From NCBI GenBank assembly GCA_002869535.1, contig PKUK01000008.1:664351-728350 (forward strand): a stretch of 64,000 nucleotides of DNA. Direction: 5' to 3'. The notes under the pieces were generated by a model that saw nothing but the letters and a program-made list of their open reading frames with translations, was not told where the DNA came from and did not search any database. Below are positions 17,359 through 27,027 of the stretch, piece by piece. The translations under genes and the position numbers were made by a program. The DNA is from Arcobacter sp. GTDB lineage: Bacteria > Campylobacterota > Campylobacteria > Campylobacterales > Arcobacteraceae. Numbering within the stretch: the stretch's first letter is position 1; each line of letters begins with the position of its first letter.

Positions 17359-18126
17359 ATGAATTATAAAGAACAAACAAAAATAACCCGAGCAATAATA
17401 AAATCAGCAGTAATTATGCTTGAATTTGGAGCAGAGAGTATTTTGATTGAGCAAACAGCACAAAGGTTGGGAAAAGCTTTAGGTGTTGACTCAGTTGAGA
17501 TCTCTTTAATACCTTCAGCTATTGTACTAACAACTCTAAAAGACTTGCAATCTGTTACAACTACAAGACGTGCTCACCATAAACCAATAAATATGTCAAT
17601 AGTCTGTGATATTCAAAAGATGACAATAGATGCAGAAAAAAACTCCAACATAAGTGCAGATTTTATAACAGACACTTTAAAAAATATTGAGCCAAAATAC
17701 TATAATAAATGGCTATTAGTATTTATGGTTGGTTTATCATGCGCTTCATTTGCTTATTTAAGAGGTGTAGATTTAAATGGATTTTTTATAACATTTTTAG
17801 CAGCCTCAATTGCTATGATGATAAGACATCAACTAGCAAAAAAAAGATTTATCTTAATTCTTACCTTTGGAATAACTGCTTTTTTTGCAACAGTAATTGC
17901 AAACTTAGCTTCATCCTTAAATCTAAGCTCAACTCCTAGTATAGTTTTGTCAGCTTCTGTTTTACTTTTAGTTCCTGGATTTCCTTTTATAAACTCTATG
18001 CTTGATGCTACAAAGGGCTATTTATCAATGGCTTGGGGACGATGGATGCAAGCATCACTTTTAACTCTAGCAACTACGATTGGTATTATTATTGCCATGT
18101 CAATTTTAAATATAAAGGGTTGGTAA
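17359..18126 (+). CDS. ThrE-type exporter, N-terminal component (DUF1212)
   Basis: First half of a threonine/serine exporter of the ThrE family. The cytoplasmic N-terminal part (residues 1-115) has the conserved ITRAIIKSAVIMLEFGAESI and VEISLIPSAIVLTTL. About five membrane segments follow from residue 117 onward, including LVPGFPFINSMLDATKGY, a family hallmark. In many bacteria the domain is split from its partner, as here: the partner gene starts one base after this stop. The substrate in this species is inferred from the family only. Confidence 0.85.
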   Translation: MNYKEQTKITRAIIKSAVIMLEFGAESILIEQTAQRLGKALGVDSVEISLIPSAIVLTTLKDLQSVTTTRRAHHKPINMSIVCDIQKMTIDAEKNSNISADFITDTLKNIEPKYYNKWLLVFMVGLSCASFAYLRGVDLNGFFITFLAASIAMMIRHQLAKKRFILILTFGITAFFATVIANLASSLNLSSTPSIVLSASVLLLVPGFPFINSMLDATKGYLSMAWGRWMQASLLTLATTIGIIIAMSILNIKGW

Positions 18127-18127
18127 T

Positions 18128-18598
18128 ATGAATTTGATTTTACAAGATATTATTTTAAATGCAATTTTTGCGGCTATCCCTGCGGTTGGTTTTGCCATGC
18201 TATTTAATGTTCCAAAATCAGCATTAAAGTATTGTGCTTTGGGTGGAGCAATTGTTTATACACTAAGAGAAATATTTATGGACTTAAACTTAGCAATAGA
18301 ACTTGCAACTTTTTTAGCCTCAATGATTATAGGATTGATTGCCCTATATTGGTCAAGAAAAAATTTAGTACCAAGACCTATTTATACAGTTGCCTCTATA
18401 ATTCCAATGATTCCAGGTACTTATGCTTTTACTGCAATGATTAGTTTAGTTGATATGAATACACATGGAGTAAGCAGTGAATTAATAGAGATATTTATAG
18501 AAAGTGGATTAAAATAAATCTCAATTTTAGGGGCTATTAGCTTTGGTCTTGCACTCCCATCACTTTATTTTATGAGGTACAAAAGACCAATAGTCTAA
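18128..18598 (+). pseudogene. ThrE-type exporter, C-terminal component (DUF3815), interrupted by in-frame TAA
   Basis: Second half of the split ThrE-type exporter. Hydrophobic segments begin at ILNAIFAAIPAVGFAMLF and continue through the family motif IIPMIPGTYAFTAM. A TAA at 18515-18517 (codon 130 of 157) is followed in frame by ISILGAISFGLALPSLYF and MRYKRP, another membrane helix and positive tail, ending with TAA at 18596-18598. Read through it is 156 residues, normal for the family. As written, the last helix is lost. The stop abuts the convergent mgtE stop without any gap. Confidence 0.83.
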
Positions 18599-19969
18599 TT
18601 ATAAAAGTATTAAAGTTGCAAGGCCTAAAAAGCTGAAGAAGCCAACTACATCAGTAACAGTAGTAAGTAATACAGTGCTTCCAATAGCTGGGTCTATTTT
18701 TAACTTTTGTAAAGTTAAAGGAATAACTGCTCCAAAAAAACCTGCACTTAGAAGGTTTATTACCATTGATAAAGCAATAACAACTCCAAGCAGAGGTAAC
18801 TTAAACCAGGCATATGCAATTAGTCCTATAACTGCAGCAAAAAGTAGTCCATTTACAAGGGATATAATTACTTCTTTATATATTGTTTTTTTTGCATCTT
18901 CATTTTCAATATCCCCTAGTGCCATTTGTCGCACAGTTACTGTTAATGTTTGAGTCCCTGCATTACCACCCATGGAAGCTACTATAGGCATAAGAATAGC
19001 TAAAGCAACTAAAGATTGAATAGTTGCATCAAATACACCAATTACAACAGAAGCAGCAATTGCAGTAAGCAAGTTTACACCTAACCAAATAGCCCTACTC
19101 TTTCCAATTTGATACATACTCTCTTCTTGCTCAGCTTCATCATTAACCCCTGCCATGTTATAGATTTGCTCAGTTGCACTATCTTGGATGATATCATACA
19201 CATCATCAGAAGTAATTCTACCAATCAATCTATTTCTATTGTCAACAACAGGTAAACTTGATAAGTTGTAGTTTGTTACCATATCTACCACCTCTTTCAA
19301 GTCCGCTTTGTGTGAAATATTGTAGTTTCTTAACTTATCACTTGGGATATCTAAAAATTTTAAGTCATGTTCAAAAATAATCAGCTCTTCAAGTCCAACA
19401 CTACCGATGTACTCTCCCCTTTTATTCATAATATGACAATGCCAAATATTATCAACTTCCCCAATCTCTTTTAGCTCTTTTAATCTTTTTATTGCATCAC
19501 CAATTTTTTCATCGTTTTTTGCACTAAAAAGCTCTGTTTGCATATAAGCACCAGCTTCATTATCATCATATGAGATAAGTTGCTCTAGTAACTCTTTATC
19601 TTCATCATCAAAGCTTTCTAAAATCTCTTGGGCTAACTCTTCATTATCTTCAGAGATATTTTGAATAAAATCCGCAGCATCATCTGTATCCATATTAGAA
19701 GTAACAGCAACAATCTTCTTTGTACTAATATGTTCACTAATCTCTTCTTGAACAATATCTGGCATTTCAGATAAAACTTCTGCAAGAAGAGCACTTGGTA
19801 TTTTTTTAAGTATATGAGAATACTCATCTTCATCAAGTTCTCTAAGCTTTAAAAGTTGTTCAGAAATATCATAGGGATGAACAGTATTACTCTCTTTTTT
19901 AAACTCAATTATTTCATGATTAAGTATTTCTATTAATTGTTCAATTTGATCTATATTTTTTTCATTCAT
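18599..19969 (-). CDS. mgtE: Magnesium transporter MgtE
   Basis: Mg2+ channel of the MgtE family, 456 residues. The cytoplasmic N domain (1 to about 130) consists of helical repeats (LLAEVLSEMPDIVQEEI). A tandem CBS pair (about 135-255, with SSLPVVDNRNRLIGRITSDDVYDII) senses Mg2+. About five membrane helices follow from 285, with the conserved stretch MPIVASMGGNAGTQTLTVTVR and the C-terminal AIGSTVLLTTVTDVVGFFSFL whose Asp is typical of the ion path. It lies just downstream of the dehydrogenase gene. No terminator is visible between it and the convergent thrE half. Confidence 0.93.
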   Translation of the reverse strand: MNEKNIDQIEQLIEILNHEIIEFKKESNTVHPYDISEQLLKLRELDEDEYSHILKKIPSALLAEVLSEMPDIVQEEISEHISTKKIVAVTSNMDTDDAADFIQNISEDNEELAQEILESFDDEDKELLEQLISYDDNEAGAYMQTELFSAKNDEKIGDAIKRLKELKEIGEVDNIWHCHIMNKRGEYIGSVGLEELIIFEHDLKFLDIPSDKLRNYNISHKADLKEVVDMVTNYNLSSLPVVDNRNRLIGRITSDDVYDIIQDSATEQIYNMAGVNDEAEQEESMYQIGKSRAIWLGVNLLTAIAASVVIGVFDATIQSLVALAILMPIVASMGGNAGTQTLTVTVRQMALGDIENEDAKKTIYKEVIISLVNGLLFAAVIGLIAYAWFKLPLLGVVIALSMVINLLSAGFFGAVIPLTLQKLKIDPAIGSTVLLTTVTDVVGFFSFLGLATLILL

Positions 19970-19970
19970 A

Positions 19971-20606
19971 TTAAATCTTCTTTTTTATCTCTAATTTTTG
20001 AGGTCTTATTGTTATATCTGTAATAACTCCATTAAAAACAATGATATCTAAAATACTTTTGGCAATATCTTCAGCTATCAAGTGAGAGTTTTTACTATCT
20101 CCTGGTTAAAAATTAAAATCATCGAAAAAATTTGTTTTAGTTAGGTCTGGATTTACGGTTGTAACTTTTACATCACTTCGCCTAAGTTCTTCAAATAAAG
20201 CTAAACCAAAACTTCTAAGTCCTGATTTAGTAGCTGTATAAAGAGCTGAAAACTTAGAGTGCCGTGTAGCTTCCACCGAAGCTATATTGATAATATGACC
20301 CTTAGTCTTTTTTAAACTTCTAAGAAGTAAATTTGATATAATAATTGGTGCTGTTAAATTTACATCAATTACCTCTTTTATCTTAGATAAAGAGATCTCT
20401 TCATGGGGCTTAAAAACACCTAGACCTGCACAATTAACCAAAACATTTATATCACTTGTTTTAAGTAATAACTTTACTTCTTTTTCTAAAGAGTCTAAAT
20501 CATTTAGTCTAGCTTTTAATTTAATTATTTCAAAACCATTACTTTCTAAAATATCAGAAATTGCTTTACCAATACCTGAACTATATCCTGTAACTATTGC
20601 TTTCAT
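19971..20606 (-). pseudogene. Short-chain dehydrogenase/reductase, interrupted by in-frame TAA
   Basis: NAD(P)-dependent SDR of unknown substrate. The N-terminus [16 protein letters not shown] contains the TGxxxGIG cofactor motif, followed by NVLVNCAGLGVF (NxAG), the catalytic serine region IINIASVEA and the Tyr-x3-Lys motif in YTATKSGLRSF. After FFDDFNF a TAA at 20108-20106 (codon 167 of 212) interrupts the frame, which continues with PGDSKNSHLIAEDIAKSIL to a TAA at 19971, one base before mgtE. Read through it is 211 residues. The catalytic core precedes the stop, but the substrate-binding tail would be lost. Its ATG overlaps the dedA stop by four bases. Confidence 0.82.
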
Positions 20607-21211
20607 TTTGTTAAACTTTTTCTTTTATATTTTTTATAATACAAATATACAACAAATGATAAAGTTATTAAAATAGCAATTACAATATATCGTAAATACT
20701 CTTTTATCAGTTGTTCATTATCACCAATAAAATAGCCAACTAAAGCTAAAATTATAACCCAAATTCCAGCACCTAGAGTTGTATATAAGGAAAATAAAAA
20801 GATATTCATCTTTGCTAGTCCTGCTGGAAAAGAGATATATTGTCTAACTGCTGGAATCAACCTACCTGAAAAAGTAGAGATAGGACCATGCTCTTTAAAA
20901 AAGTTTTCCATTTTATTTATAGTCTCTTCATTTACAAAAAAATACTTTCCATATTTTATTAAAAATTTTCTTCCAAATTTTATAGCTAAAAAGTAGTTAA
21001 ATAGTGCTCCTGCCAAACTTCCTAGTATCCCTGCAATAATTGCAATTGTCATATTCATTTCACCTTTAAAGGCTAAATATCCAGCTGGAACCATAACAAC
21101 TTCACTTGGAAAAGGGAAAAATGAACTCTCTAAAAACATCATAATAAATATTCCCAAATAACCTAATGAGCCAACTGTTTGAACTATAAAATCAACTATT
21201 TCATGTAGCAT
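20603..21211 (-). CDS. DedA-family membrane protein
   Basis: 202-residue inner-membrane protein of the DedA/VTT superfamily, whose members act in undecaprenyl-phosphate or lipid flipping and membrane potential homeostasis. Visible family features are the early [20 protein letters not shown], and [20 protein letters not shown] with the conserved arginine and proline, then [19 protein letters not shown]. The C-terminal end is a membrane helix plus a lysine-rich tail. It lies between znuB (3-base gap) and the dehydrogenase gene (4-base overlap). Confidence 0.9.
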   Translation of the reverse strand: MLHEIVDFIVQTVGSLGYLGIFIMMFLESSFFPFPSEVVMVPAGYLAFKGEMNMTIAIIAGILGSLAGALFNYFLAIKFGRKFLIKYGKYFFVNEETINKMENFFKEHGPISTFSGRLIPAVRQYISFPAGLAKMNIFLFSLYTTLGAGIWVIILALVGYFIGDNEQLIKEYLRYIVIAILITLSFVVYLYYKKYKRKSLTK

Positions 21212-21214
21212 ATT

Positions 21215-22024
21215 TTAAGACTCACCTTTAAATTTTTTATATATTATAAACATAAATAGTGACATTGCGCTTACAACTATTATTGTAGCCCCTGAAGTTA
21301 GATTAAAAAAATATGCAATATATAATCCAATTAATGTAAAAATTGAAGATAAAATGGCTGAAATAATCATCATTCCATATAAAGAGTGTGAAAGTTTTTC
21401 AGCAATATATATGGGTATTGTTAAAAGGGCAATTACTAAAATCAAGCCAACAACTTTTATAGCAATGACTACAGTTAGAGCTGATAAAACTAAAATAAGT
21501 GTATAAAAAAACCTTACATTTATACCACGTAAAGAGGCATATTCACTATCATAAGATACAGCTAAAATATCCCTATAAAAAAATACAACAATTGATACAA
21601 TAAAAGCTAATAATATCCCCATATAGATTAAGTCATCACTACTAACAGCTAAGATTGAACCAAATAAATAACTCATCAAATCAACATTATATCCAGGAGT
21701 CAAATCAACTAATATAATCCCAAGTGCCATTCCACAAGCCCATATAAGGCCAATAAATGTATCTATTCTATCCCTTTGATAAAGAGTTAAATATGCCATT
21801 AATAGGGCTGCTCCTATTGAGAAAACTGAAGCTCCTAAAAAAATAGGTAAGCCAAAATAAATAGCAATACCAATACCACCATAAGAAGTGTGTGCAATTC
21901 CACCAGCTAAAAACACCATTCTATTAACAACTATCAATGAACCAATAATTCCAGAAGCTATACTAACCAATACACCAGCAAGTAGCGCATTTTGGAAAAA
22001 TGTATAATTTAGTGCTTCTAACAT
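21215..22024 (-). CDS. znuB: Zinc/manganese-type ABC transporter permease
   Basis: Membrane subunit of a metal ABC importer of the ZnuB/MntB family, 269 residues. The N-terminus [20 protein letters not shown]-like pattern (here [20 protein letters not shown]) and the [18 protein letters not shown] stretch are family marks, with about eight membrane helices overall. I prefer the ATG at 22024 over a TTG two codons upstream; it overlaps the end of znuC by seven bases. Neither a znuA binding protein nor zur is in the window. Zn2+ is the likely but unproven substrate. Confidence 0.85.
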   Translation of the reverse strand: MLEALNYTFFQNALLAGVLVSIASGIIGSLIVVNRMVFLAGGIAHTSYGGIGIAIYFGLPIFLGASVFSIGAALLMAYLTLYQRDRIDTFIGLIWACGMALGIILVDLTPGYNVDLMSYLFGSILAVSSDDLIYMGILLAFIVSIVVFFYRDILAVSYDSEYASLRGINVRFFYTLILVLSALTVVIAIKVVGLILVIALLTIPIYIAEKLSHSLYGMMIISAILSSIFTLIGLYIAYFFNLTSGATIIVVSAMSLFMFIIYKKFKGES

Positions 22025-22764
22025 CCGCAACTCTTTTTTGTACCTAATAATTGAAGCATCTCAACTTCACAAAAGTGCATATCATCATTTGGAATATTTT
22101 CTTGCTTATGAGAAATATCATGAAAAGTTAATTTTTTATTTATGTGAGCTACTTTTGTTGCATAGCCTAAAATAACAGAAATATCGTGACTAACTACTAC
22201 AATGGTAATTGACTTATTCAAAAGTTTTAATAAATCATAAATTTGTTTTTGTCCATCAACATCAATACTAGCTGTTGGTTCATCTAGAAGTAAGATTTTT
22301 GGATGTGCGCATAAAGCCCGTGCTATCATTACTCTTTGACGTTGACCACCTGAAAGTGTCCCTATTTTTACATTGGCAAAATCTTGCATGCCAACTTGCT
22401 CTAGGGCACCCATTGCACAAGCTATCTCTTCTTTTTTATATCCTATTAGTGGACGTTTGTGCCCAACATGTCCCATCATAACTACTTCTATTACTTTGAT
22501 AGGGAAATTTATATTTACATTTGTATTTTGAGGAACATATCCTATTGCTTAAATATTCTTTTCAACTTTTGAGCCAAGGAGTTTTATTTTTCCTTTTTTA
22601 ACTTTGTTTATTCCTAAAATAGTTTTTAATAAAGTTGATTTACCTCCACCATTAGGTCCAATGATTGCTAAAAAATCATTCTCTTGAATTGTCAAACTAA
22701 TATCTTCAAGAATAATTTGTTTATCATATGCAAAGGTTAATTTCTCTATTTCAAGTATATTCAT
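22018..22764 (-). pseudogene. znuC: Zinc/manganese-type ABC transporter ATP-binding protein, interrupted by in-frame TAA
   Basis: ATPase partner of the znuB permease. Walker A (GPNGGGKSTLL) is in the first segment; a TAA at 22551-22549 (codon 72 of 249) interrupts it after LLGSKVEKNI, and the frame continues with the Q-loop strand AIGYVPQN, signature [15 protein letters not shown], Walker [13 protein letters not shown] and switch histidine VVSHD. Read through it is 248 residues with no frameshift. As written neither fragment could hydrolyse ATP. The C-terminal tail ends in a Cys-rich KKSCGC, which could bind metal. Confidence 0.88.
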
Positions 22765-24006
22765 TTATCTTCTTTTATCTATTTTACTAAAGTATGACAT
22801 TTTCATCATATCTTCCATTTGATTATTGGAAAAGTATTCAAAACCAAAACAATCTTTCCAAAGTTTGTGGTCTTCCATGCATAAATAGAAGTATACCTTA
22901 TTGTGCCAAGCTTTAAAAGAGTCATAGGCAAATTTAAACATCTCTTTTTTTATCTCATAAGGGTATGACTGCTTTTTATTTATCTCTTCAAAGGGCATTT
23001 GCAAAATCTTTGATTTAAAATCTCTACTTTTTATTTTATTTATAACTGGTTTTATAAAGGTGAGTGTTCCAAATGATACTAAGGCTACATCATCTGGATT
23101 GAACTCACTTATAAGATTGTCAAATACCTCTTTATATTCATCTAAATAATTCTCATAATGAACAATTGGATGGAAGTGAAAACCTACAATCACACCTTTT
23201 TTTGATAAAGCTTTTGCTGCATCAATTCTTTGTTCTAATGTTGCTGTTAAATGCTCTTCATTTTTTATAATGGTAGGTGTATTTAAAGACCAAGTACATA
23301 TTATATTTGCAGGAACATCATTTTCTAAAAAATATTTTATGTTATTTGATTTTGTTTTAAACTCTAAAATTACATTTTGATTTTTTCTTGCAAAATCAAA
23401 AAGTGCATCTAAAAGGCCACCTTTATTTCCCCACATAAGTGAATCAGAACTCTGACCTGTTCCTATATGATAAGTATAGTTTGGGTCAAGTTTTAGTTTT
23501 TTTAGATTATCTTTAAAATTTACATCAAAACCTATTTTATCTTGATTATAAAAAGATTGGATAGAACAATAAGAACAATCAAATCCACAAGAGTGAACTG
23601 CATCAAGAGTAAGTAAGTTACAACATCTTGTACTCTCACTTGCAACAGGGCAAGAACCAAGGGCAACATTGTCTTTTTTTATCTCATTAAAAGAGAAACG
23701 TCTTGGTTTTTCATAAGATTTTTCATTAAATGTTTTATATGTATTTGAGGACTTTTTTAAATCTTCCCAAATTTTTCTAATATGATTAAAGGCATTTTTT
23801 CGTGAAGCATATTCTTCTTCAAAAACTTCATAAAGTTCTTTTTCATTCCACATATTAAAATCAATCGCAAAATCAATTAACTGCTTTAACTCTTGATATG
23901 AAAACTGATATTGTAAATATATCTCTTTTACAAACTCTTTGTTTTTTTCTTTTAGATTTTCGTAATTAGTTTTTAATATATGTTCATTGAATTTTTCTAT
24001 ACTCAT
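22765..24006 (-). CDS. SPL-family radical SAM protein
   Basis: 413-residue radical SAM protein related to spore photoproduct lyase. The cluster motif CGFDCSYCSIQ (CxxxCxxC) is near residue 135 and follows a Cys-rich LGSCPVASESTRCCNLLTLD. Later stretches such as YHIGTGQSSDSLMWGNKGG and IVGFHFHPIVHY match the SPL-like fold. The lineage does not sporulate, so the substrate is likely not spore photoproduct. I chose the ATG at 24006, which overlaps the upstream stop as ATGA, over a TTG at 24021. It is followed immediately by znuC. Confidence 0.82.
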   Translation of the reverse strand: MSIEKFNEHILKTNYENLKEKNKEFVKEIYLQYQFSYQELKQLIDFAIDFNMWNEKELYEVFEEEYASRKNAFNHIRKIWEDLKKSSNTYKTFNEKSYEKPRRFSFNEIKKDNVALGSCPVASESTRCCNLLTLDAVHSCGFDCSYCSIQSFYNQDKIGFDVNFKDNLKKLKLDPNYTYHIGTGQSSDSLMWGNKGGLLDALFDFARKNQNVILEFKTKSNNIKYFLENDVPANIICTWSLNTPTIIKNEEHLTATLEQRIDAAKALSKKGVIVGFHFHPIVHYENYLDEYKEVFDNLISEFNPDDVALVSFGTLTFIKPVINKIKSRDFKSKILQMPFEEINKKQSYPYEIKKEMFKFAYDSFKAWHNKVYFYLCMEDHKLWKDCFGFEYFSNNQMEDMMKMSYFSKIDKRR

Positions 24007-24527
24007 ATATACTTTTTCCAATCATTAAAACTATTTTGTATAAGTTCAATTACAAATGATTTTTTGGGAATAGTAATATCTAGATAATCAGAAACCACTT
24101 TAAATACATATATATCTTTTATATATTTTAAACATGTTTCTTTGAAATATGAGCTTTCCATATCCACTAAGAGTGTTTCTAAGTTTTCGTCACTATCAAG
24201 TGGAGTATCAACTGTAGTTATTGGTGCAAAATTTATATTTGGCAATAGTCTGTTTGTACAAAATAGTGTTCCAATTTTAACTGAACTATCGCAACATCCT
24301 GCAATTCCAATATTGATGGCTTTTGATATTGAATAGTTTTCAAATACAAAATTTAAAGAATCAATTGTATTTTTTTTACCCATACCCGATACTATTAATA
24401 TAATATTATCATTAAAAAAAAGTTTGAAATTTTGGACTGAATTGTCCTGTTTTAGTTTATAAAAGTTGATTAAGTATTGTGCTTCTGGTTGAAGGGCTGT
24501 GTGAATTAGAACTTTTGCTGTAAGCAT
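24003..24527 (-). CDS. Nucleoside phosphorylase/MTA-SAH nucleosidase-like protein
   Basis: 174-residue protein resembling the purine nucleoside phosphorylase/MTAN fold but shorter than MTAN (about 230). Visible parts are VLIHTALQPEAQYLINFY, VSGMGKKNTIDSL, AINIGIAGCCDSSVKIGTLF (GIAG turn) and the ribose/base region VDMESSYF with Met-Glu. The length and divergence mean enzyme activity and substrate are unsure. Its stop overlaps the next ATG by four bases, so it is translationally coupled to the SPL-like gene. A strong terminator separates it from rplS. Confidence 0.65.
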   Translation of the reverse strand: MLTAKVLIHTALQPEAQYLINFYKLKQDNSVQNFKLFFNDNIILIVSGMGKKNTIDSLNFVFENYSISKAINIGIAGCCDSSVKIGTLFCTNRLLPNINFAPITTVDTPLDSDENLETLLVDMESSYFKETCLKYIKDIYVFKVVSDYLDITIPKKSFVIELIQNSFNDWKKYI

Positions 24528-24531
24528 AAGA

Positions 24532-24560
24532 ATAAAAAGTCGAAGTTAAACCTTCGACTC
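24532..24560 (-). terminator. Terminator of the trmD-rplS operon
   Basis: On the minus strand GTCGAAG, a short loop and CTTCGAC are followed by TTTTTATTC, a standard intrinsic terminator 9 bases after the rplS stop. It overlaps the start region of the nucleosidase-like gene, which therefore needs its own promoter or readthrough. Confidence 0.85.
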
Positions 24561-24568
24561 TTAAAAGA

Positions 24569-24925
24569 TTACTTTTTAAGCTCTTTAATTCTAGCTTTTT
24601 TACCAGTTAATCCTCTTAAGTAGTGAAGTTTAGCTCTTCTTACTTTACCTCTTCTTAATACTTCAAAAGATTTGATTGAATCTGAATATAATGGGAAGAT
24701 TCTTTCAACACCAACAGAGTTAGCTCCAATTTTTCTTACTGTAAAAGTAGCGCTTACACCTTCAGCACTTCTAGCAATAACAATACCTTCGAAAGTTTGA
24801 ACTCTTTTTTTCTCACCCTCTTTAATCTCAATACCAAGTCTAACAGTATCACCTGCTCTAAATTGAGGAATCTCTTTTTCTGCAATTTGCGCTGCTTCAA
24901 AGCTCGCAATGTATCTATTTTTCAT
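24569..24925 (-). CDS. rplS: Ribosomal protein L19
   Basis: Large-subunit protein at the interface with the 30S subunit. 118 residues from the ATG at 24925, which has AAAGGGAA seven bases upstream; an ORF extending further upstream is not part of the protein. Typical stretches are [28 protein letters not shown] and [12 protein letters not shown], ending with a lysine/arginine-rich tail ([15 protein letters not shown]). It follows trmD in the common trmD-rplS order. Confidence 0.97.
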   Translation of the reverse strand: MKNRYIASFEAAQIAEKEIPQFRAGDTVRLGIEIKEGEKKRVQTFEGIVIARSAEGVSATFTVRKIGANSVGVERIFPLYSDSIKSFEVLRRGKVRRAKLHYLRGLTGKKARIKELKK

Positions 24926-24980
24926 TGTATTTCCCTTTAGTGAAAGTGCCCGCATTTGCAAATTGCGGGGTATCACATTT

Positions 24981-25670
24981 CTATTTTGTTTTTTTCTTTG
25001 TAACTAAACCTGGTCTAAAGTATTTTGTTTTGCAAATAGACAGATTATTTTTTAAGTCGGCAATTTTACTATGATTTCCCTTTAAAAATTCTTTAATCAC
25101 ACTTAAGTTTTGGAAATTTTCAGGTTTTGTAAAAGATGGAGCTTCTAAAAGATTATTTTCATAGCTCTCAACGTCCAAAGACTCAGAATTTCCAAGTACG
25201 TTTTCAACATTTCTTGAAATTGCATCTGCCATGACTAAAGATGGCAATTCTCCACCAGTTAGTATATATTCTCCTATACTAAAGACTTCATTTGCATACT
25301 TTTCTATAACTCTTTCATCAATTCCTTCATATCTACCACTTACAATAACTATATTTTTTTTCTTTGCTAATCTTTTTGCATCTTTTTGATTAAAGGGTTT
25401 TGCAGCTGCCAATGGAAAAATAATATAGGCATCAGGATTTTTTGCTTTTATCGCATCTAAACAGTCAAATAAAGGTTGAGGAGTCATAAGCATTCCAGCT
25501 CCTCCGCCTACCATTTGCTTGTCTACTTTGTTGTGCTTATTTAAAGTATAATCTCTTGGATTATAAAACTCATATGATATAAAATTTGATTCAACTGCTC
25601 TTTTTAATATTGAGTCATAGAAGTATGGTTCAATTAAATTAGGAAAAAGTGTAACAAAAGTAAATTTCAA
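24981..25670 (-). CDS. trmD: tRNA (guanine-N1)-methyltransferase
   Basis: Methylates G37 in tRNAs to prevent frameshifting, using the trefoil-knot SPOUT fold. The 229-residue protein shows [15 protein letters not shown], the [15 protein letters not shown] loop, [17 protein letters not shown] and the knot motif [21 protein letters not shown]. The start is TTG at 25670 with a weak ribosome-binding site. It has no rimM or rpsP upstream, which often lead this operon; ilvA is divergent 47-62 bases away. Confidence 0.95.
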   Translation of the reverse strand: MKFTFVTLFPNLIEPYFYDSILKRAVESNFISYEFYNPRDYTLNKHNKVDKQMVGGGAGMLMTPQPLFDCLDAIKAKNPDAYIIFPLAAAKPFNQKDAKRLAKKKNIVIVSGRYEGIDERVIEKYANEVFSIGEYILTGGELPSLVMADAISRNVENVLGNSESLDVESYENNLLEAPSFTKPENFQNLSVIKEFLKGNHSKIADLKNNLSICKTKYFRPGLVTKKKTK

Positions 25671-25732
25671 TCTTTTTAGCCTTTAATAAATATTTTGATA
25701 TCATCACATTAAATTATTTGAAGAAGTATGAA

Positions 25733-26938
25733 ATGATAACATTAAAAGATATAAAAGAAGCAAAAACAAATTTAGAAGGTATTATATTACAAACGCCACT
25801 TACTTATGCACCATTTTTAAGTAAAGAGTTCAATAGTAATATCTATTTAAAAAAAGAGAATCTTCAATTAACAGGAAGCTTTAAAATAAGAGGTGCCTTT
25901 AATAAAGTTGCCTCACTTGACAAAGATATAAGAGATAAAGGAATAGTAGCAGCAAGTGCTGGAAATCATGCACAATGTATTGCATATTCGGGAAGTTACT
26001 TTGGATGTGAAGCTACAATATTTATGCCAGAAGCAACACCACTTACAAAAGTAAGTGGTGTAAAACAGTATGGTGCAAAAGTAGTTTTAGGTGGACAAAA
26101 CTATGATGAAGCATATAGTGCAGCTGTTAAATATTGTGAAGAACATAATAAGACATTTATTCATCCTTTTGCAGATGATAAAGTAATAGCAGGCCAAGGA
26201 ACAATTGGTCTAGAGATTATTGAAGATATAAATGATTTAGATGTTTTAGTAATCCCAATTGGTGGAGGGGGTTTAATCTCTGGTGCTGCCCTTGCTGCAA
26301 AATCAATAAACCCTAAAATAAAAATTATTGGTGTTGTTGCAAGTGGAGCTAGAGGAATGAAAGAGTCTTATGATTCAAAACTACCTATTGATTCTACTTA
26401 TGTAAAAACTATCGCTGATGGTATTGCAGTAAAAGCAGTAAGTCCAAAAACCTTTGAATATATCTTAGAGTATGTGGATGAAGTTGTTGAAGTAGAAGAG
26501 CATGAAATTGCAAATGCTATTTTATTTTTACTTGAAAAACACAAACTTGTAGTTGAAGGTGCAGGTGCCGTTTCAGTTGCAGCTTTAATGCATGGAAAAA
26601 TAGATGTTGAAGATTTAAAAGTTTGTGGAATAATAAGTGGTGGAAATATAGATGTAACTATGTTATCTCAGATTATTGAGAAAGGTTTGGTTAAATCATA
26701 TAGAAAAATTAACCTTTTGGTAACATTGATTGATAAACCTGGTTCATTGATGCATTTAACCTCTATATTCCAATCATGCGATGCCAATATTGTACAAATT
26801 GATTATGATAGAAGTTCGGTGAAGTTGGAGTTTGGTGAAGCACATGTAACAATATCATTGGAAACAAAAGGTGAAGAGCACCAAAAGTCAATTCGTGAAA
26901 ATTTGAAACAAAATGGTTACAGATTTAAACAAATATGA
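25733..26938 (+). CDS. ilvA: Threonine ammonia-lyase (biosynthetic threonine deaminase)
   Basis: PLP enzyme turning threonine into 2-oxobutyrate for isoleucine synthesis. 401 residues from the ATG at 25733; a TTG at 25718 is a possible alternative. The PLP lysine is in LTGSFKIRGAFNK, the phosphate-binding glycine loop is IPIGGGGLISG and a glycine-rich VVEGAGAVSVAAL follows. The C-terminal domain (about 330-401, LLVTLIDKPGSLMHLTSIFQ) is ACT-like, so allosteric control is likely, as in IlvA/TdcB-type proteins with one ACT domain. Confidence 0.93.
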   Translation: MITLKDIKEAKTNLEGIILQTPLTYAPFLSKEFNSNIYLKKENLQLTGSFKIRGAFNKVASLDKDIRDKGIVAASAGNHAQCIAYSGSYFGCEATIFMPEATPLTKVSGVKQYGAKVVLGGQNYDEAYSAAVKYCEEHNKTFIHPFADDKVIAGQGTIGLEIIEDINDLDVLVIPIGGGGLISGAALAAKSINPKIKIIGVVASGARGMKESYDSKLPIDSTYVKTIADGIAVKAVSPKTFEYILEYVDEVVEVEEHEIANAILFLLEKHKLVVEGAGAVSVAALMHGKIDVEDLKVCGIISGGNIDVTMLSQIIEKGLVKSYRKINLLVTLIDKPGSLMHLTSIFQSCDANIVQIDYDRSSVKLEFGEAHVTISLETKGEEHQKSIRENLKQNGYRFKQI

Positions 26939-26980
26939 TTATTTAATATACTATTTATAAAAAATTTAGAATCTAAAGTA

Positions 26981-26986
26981 TATAAT
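26981..26986 (+). promoter_or_regulatory. -10 box of atpB
   Basis: TATAAT 41 bases before the atpB ATG, after an AT-rich tract. This gives atpB its own promoter. Confidence 0.5.
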
Positions 26987-27027
26987 AGTCGCCATAACTA
27001 TAGAAGAAATTATAAAGAAGGAAAACG

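Noticed and set aside
24926-24976. Longer N-terminus for L19
   Set aside because: The extension lies upstream of a good AAAGGGAA site and does not match L19 proteins, which begin MKNRYI here.
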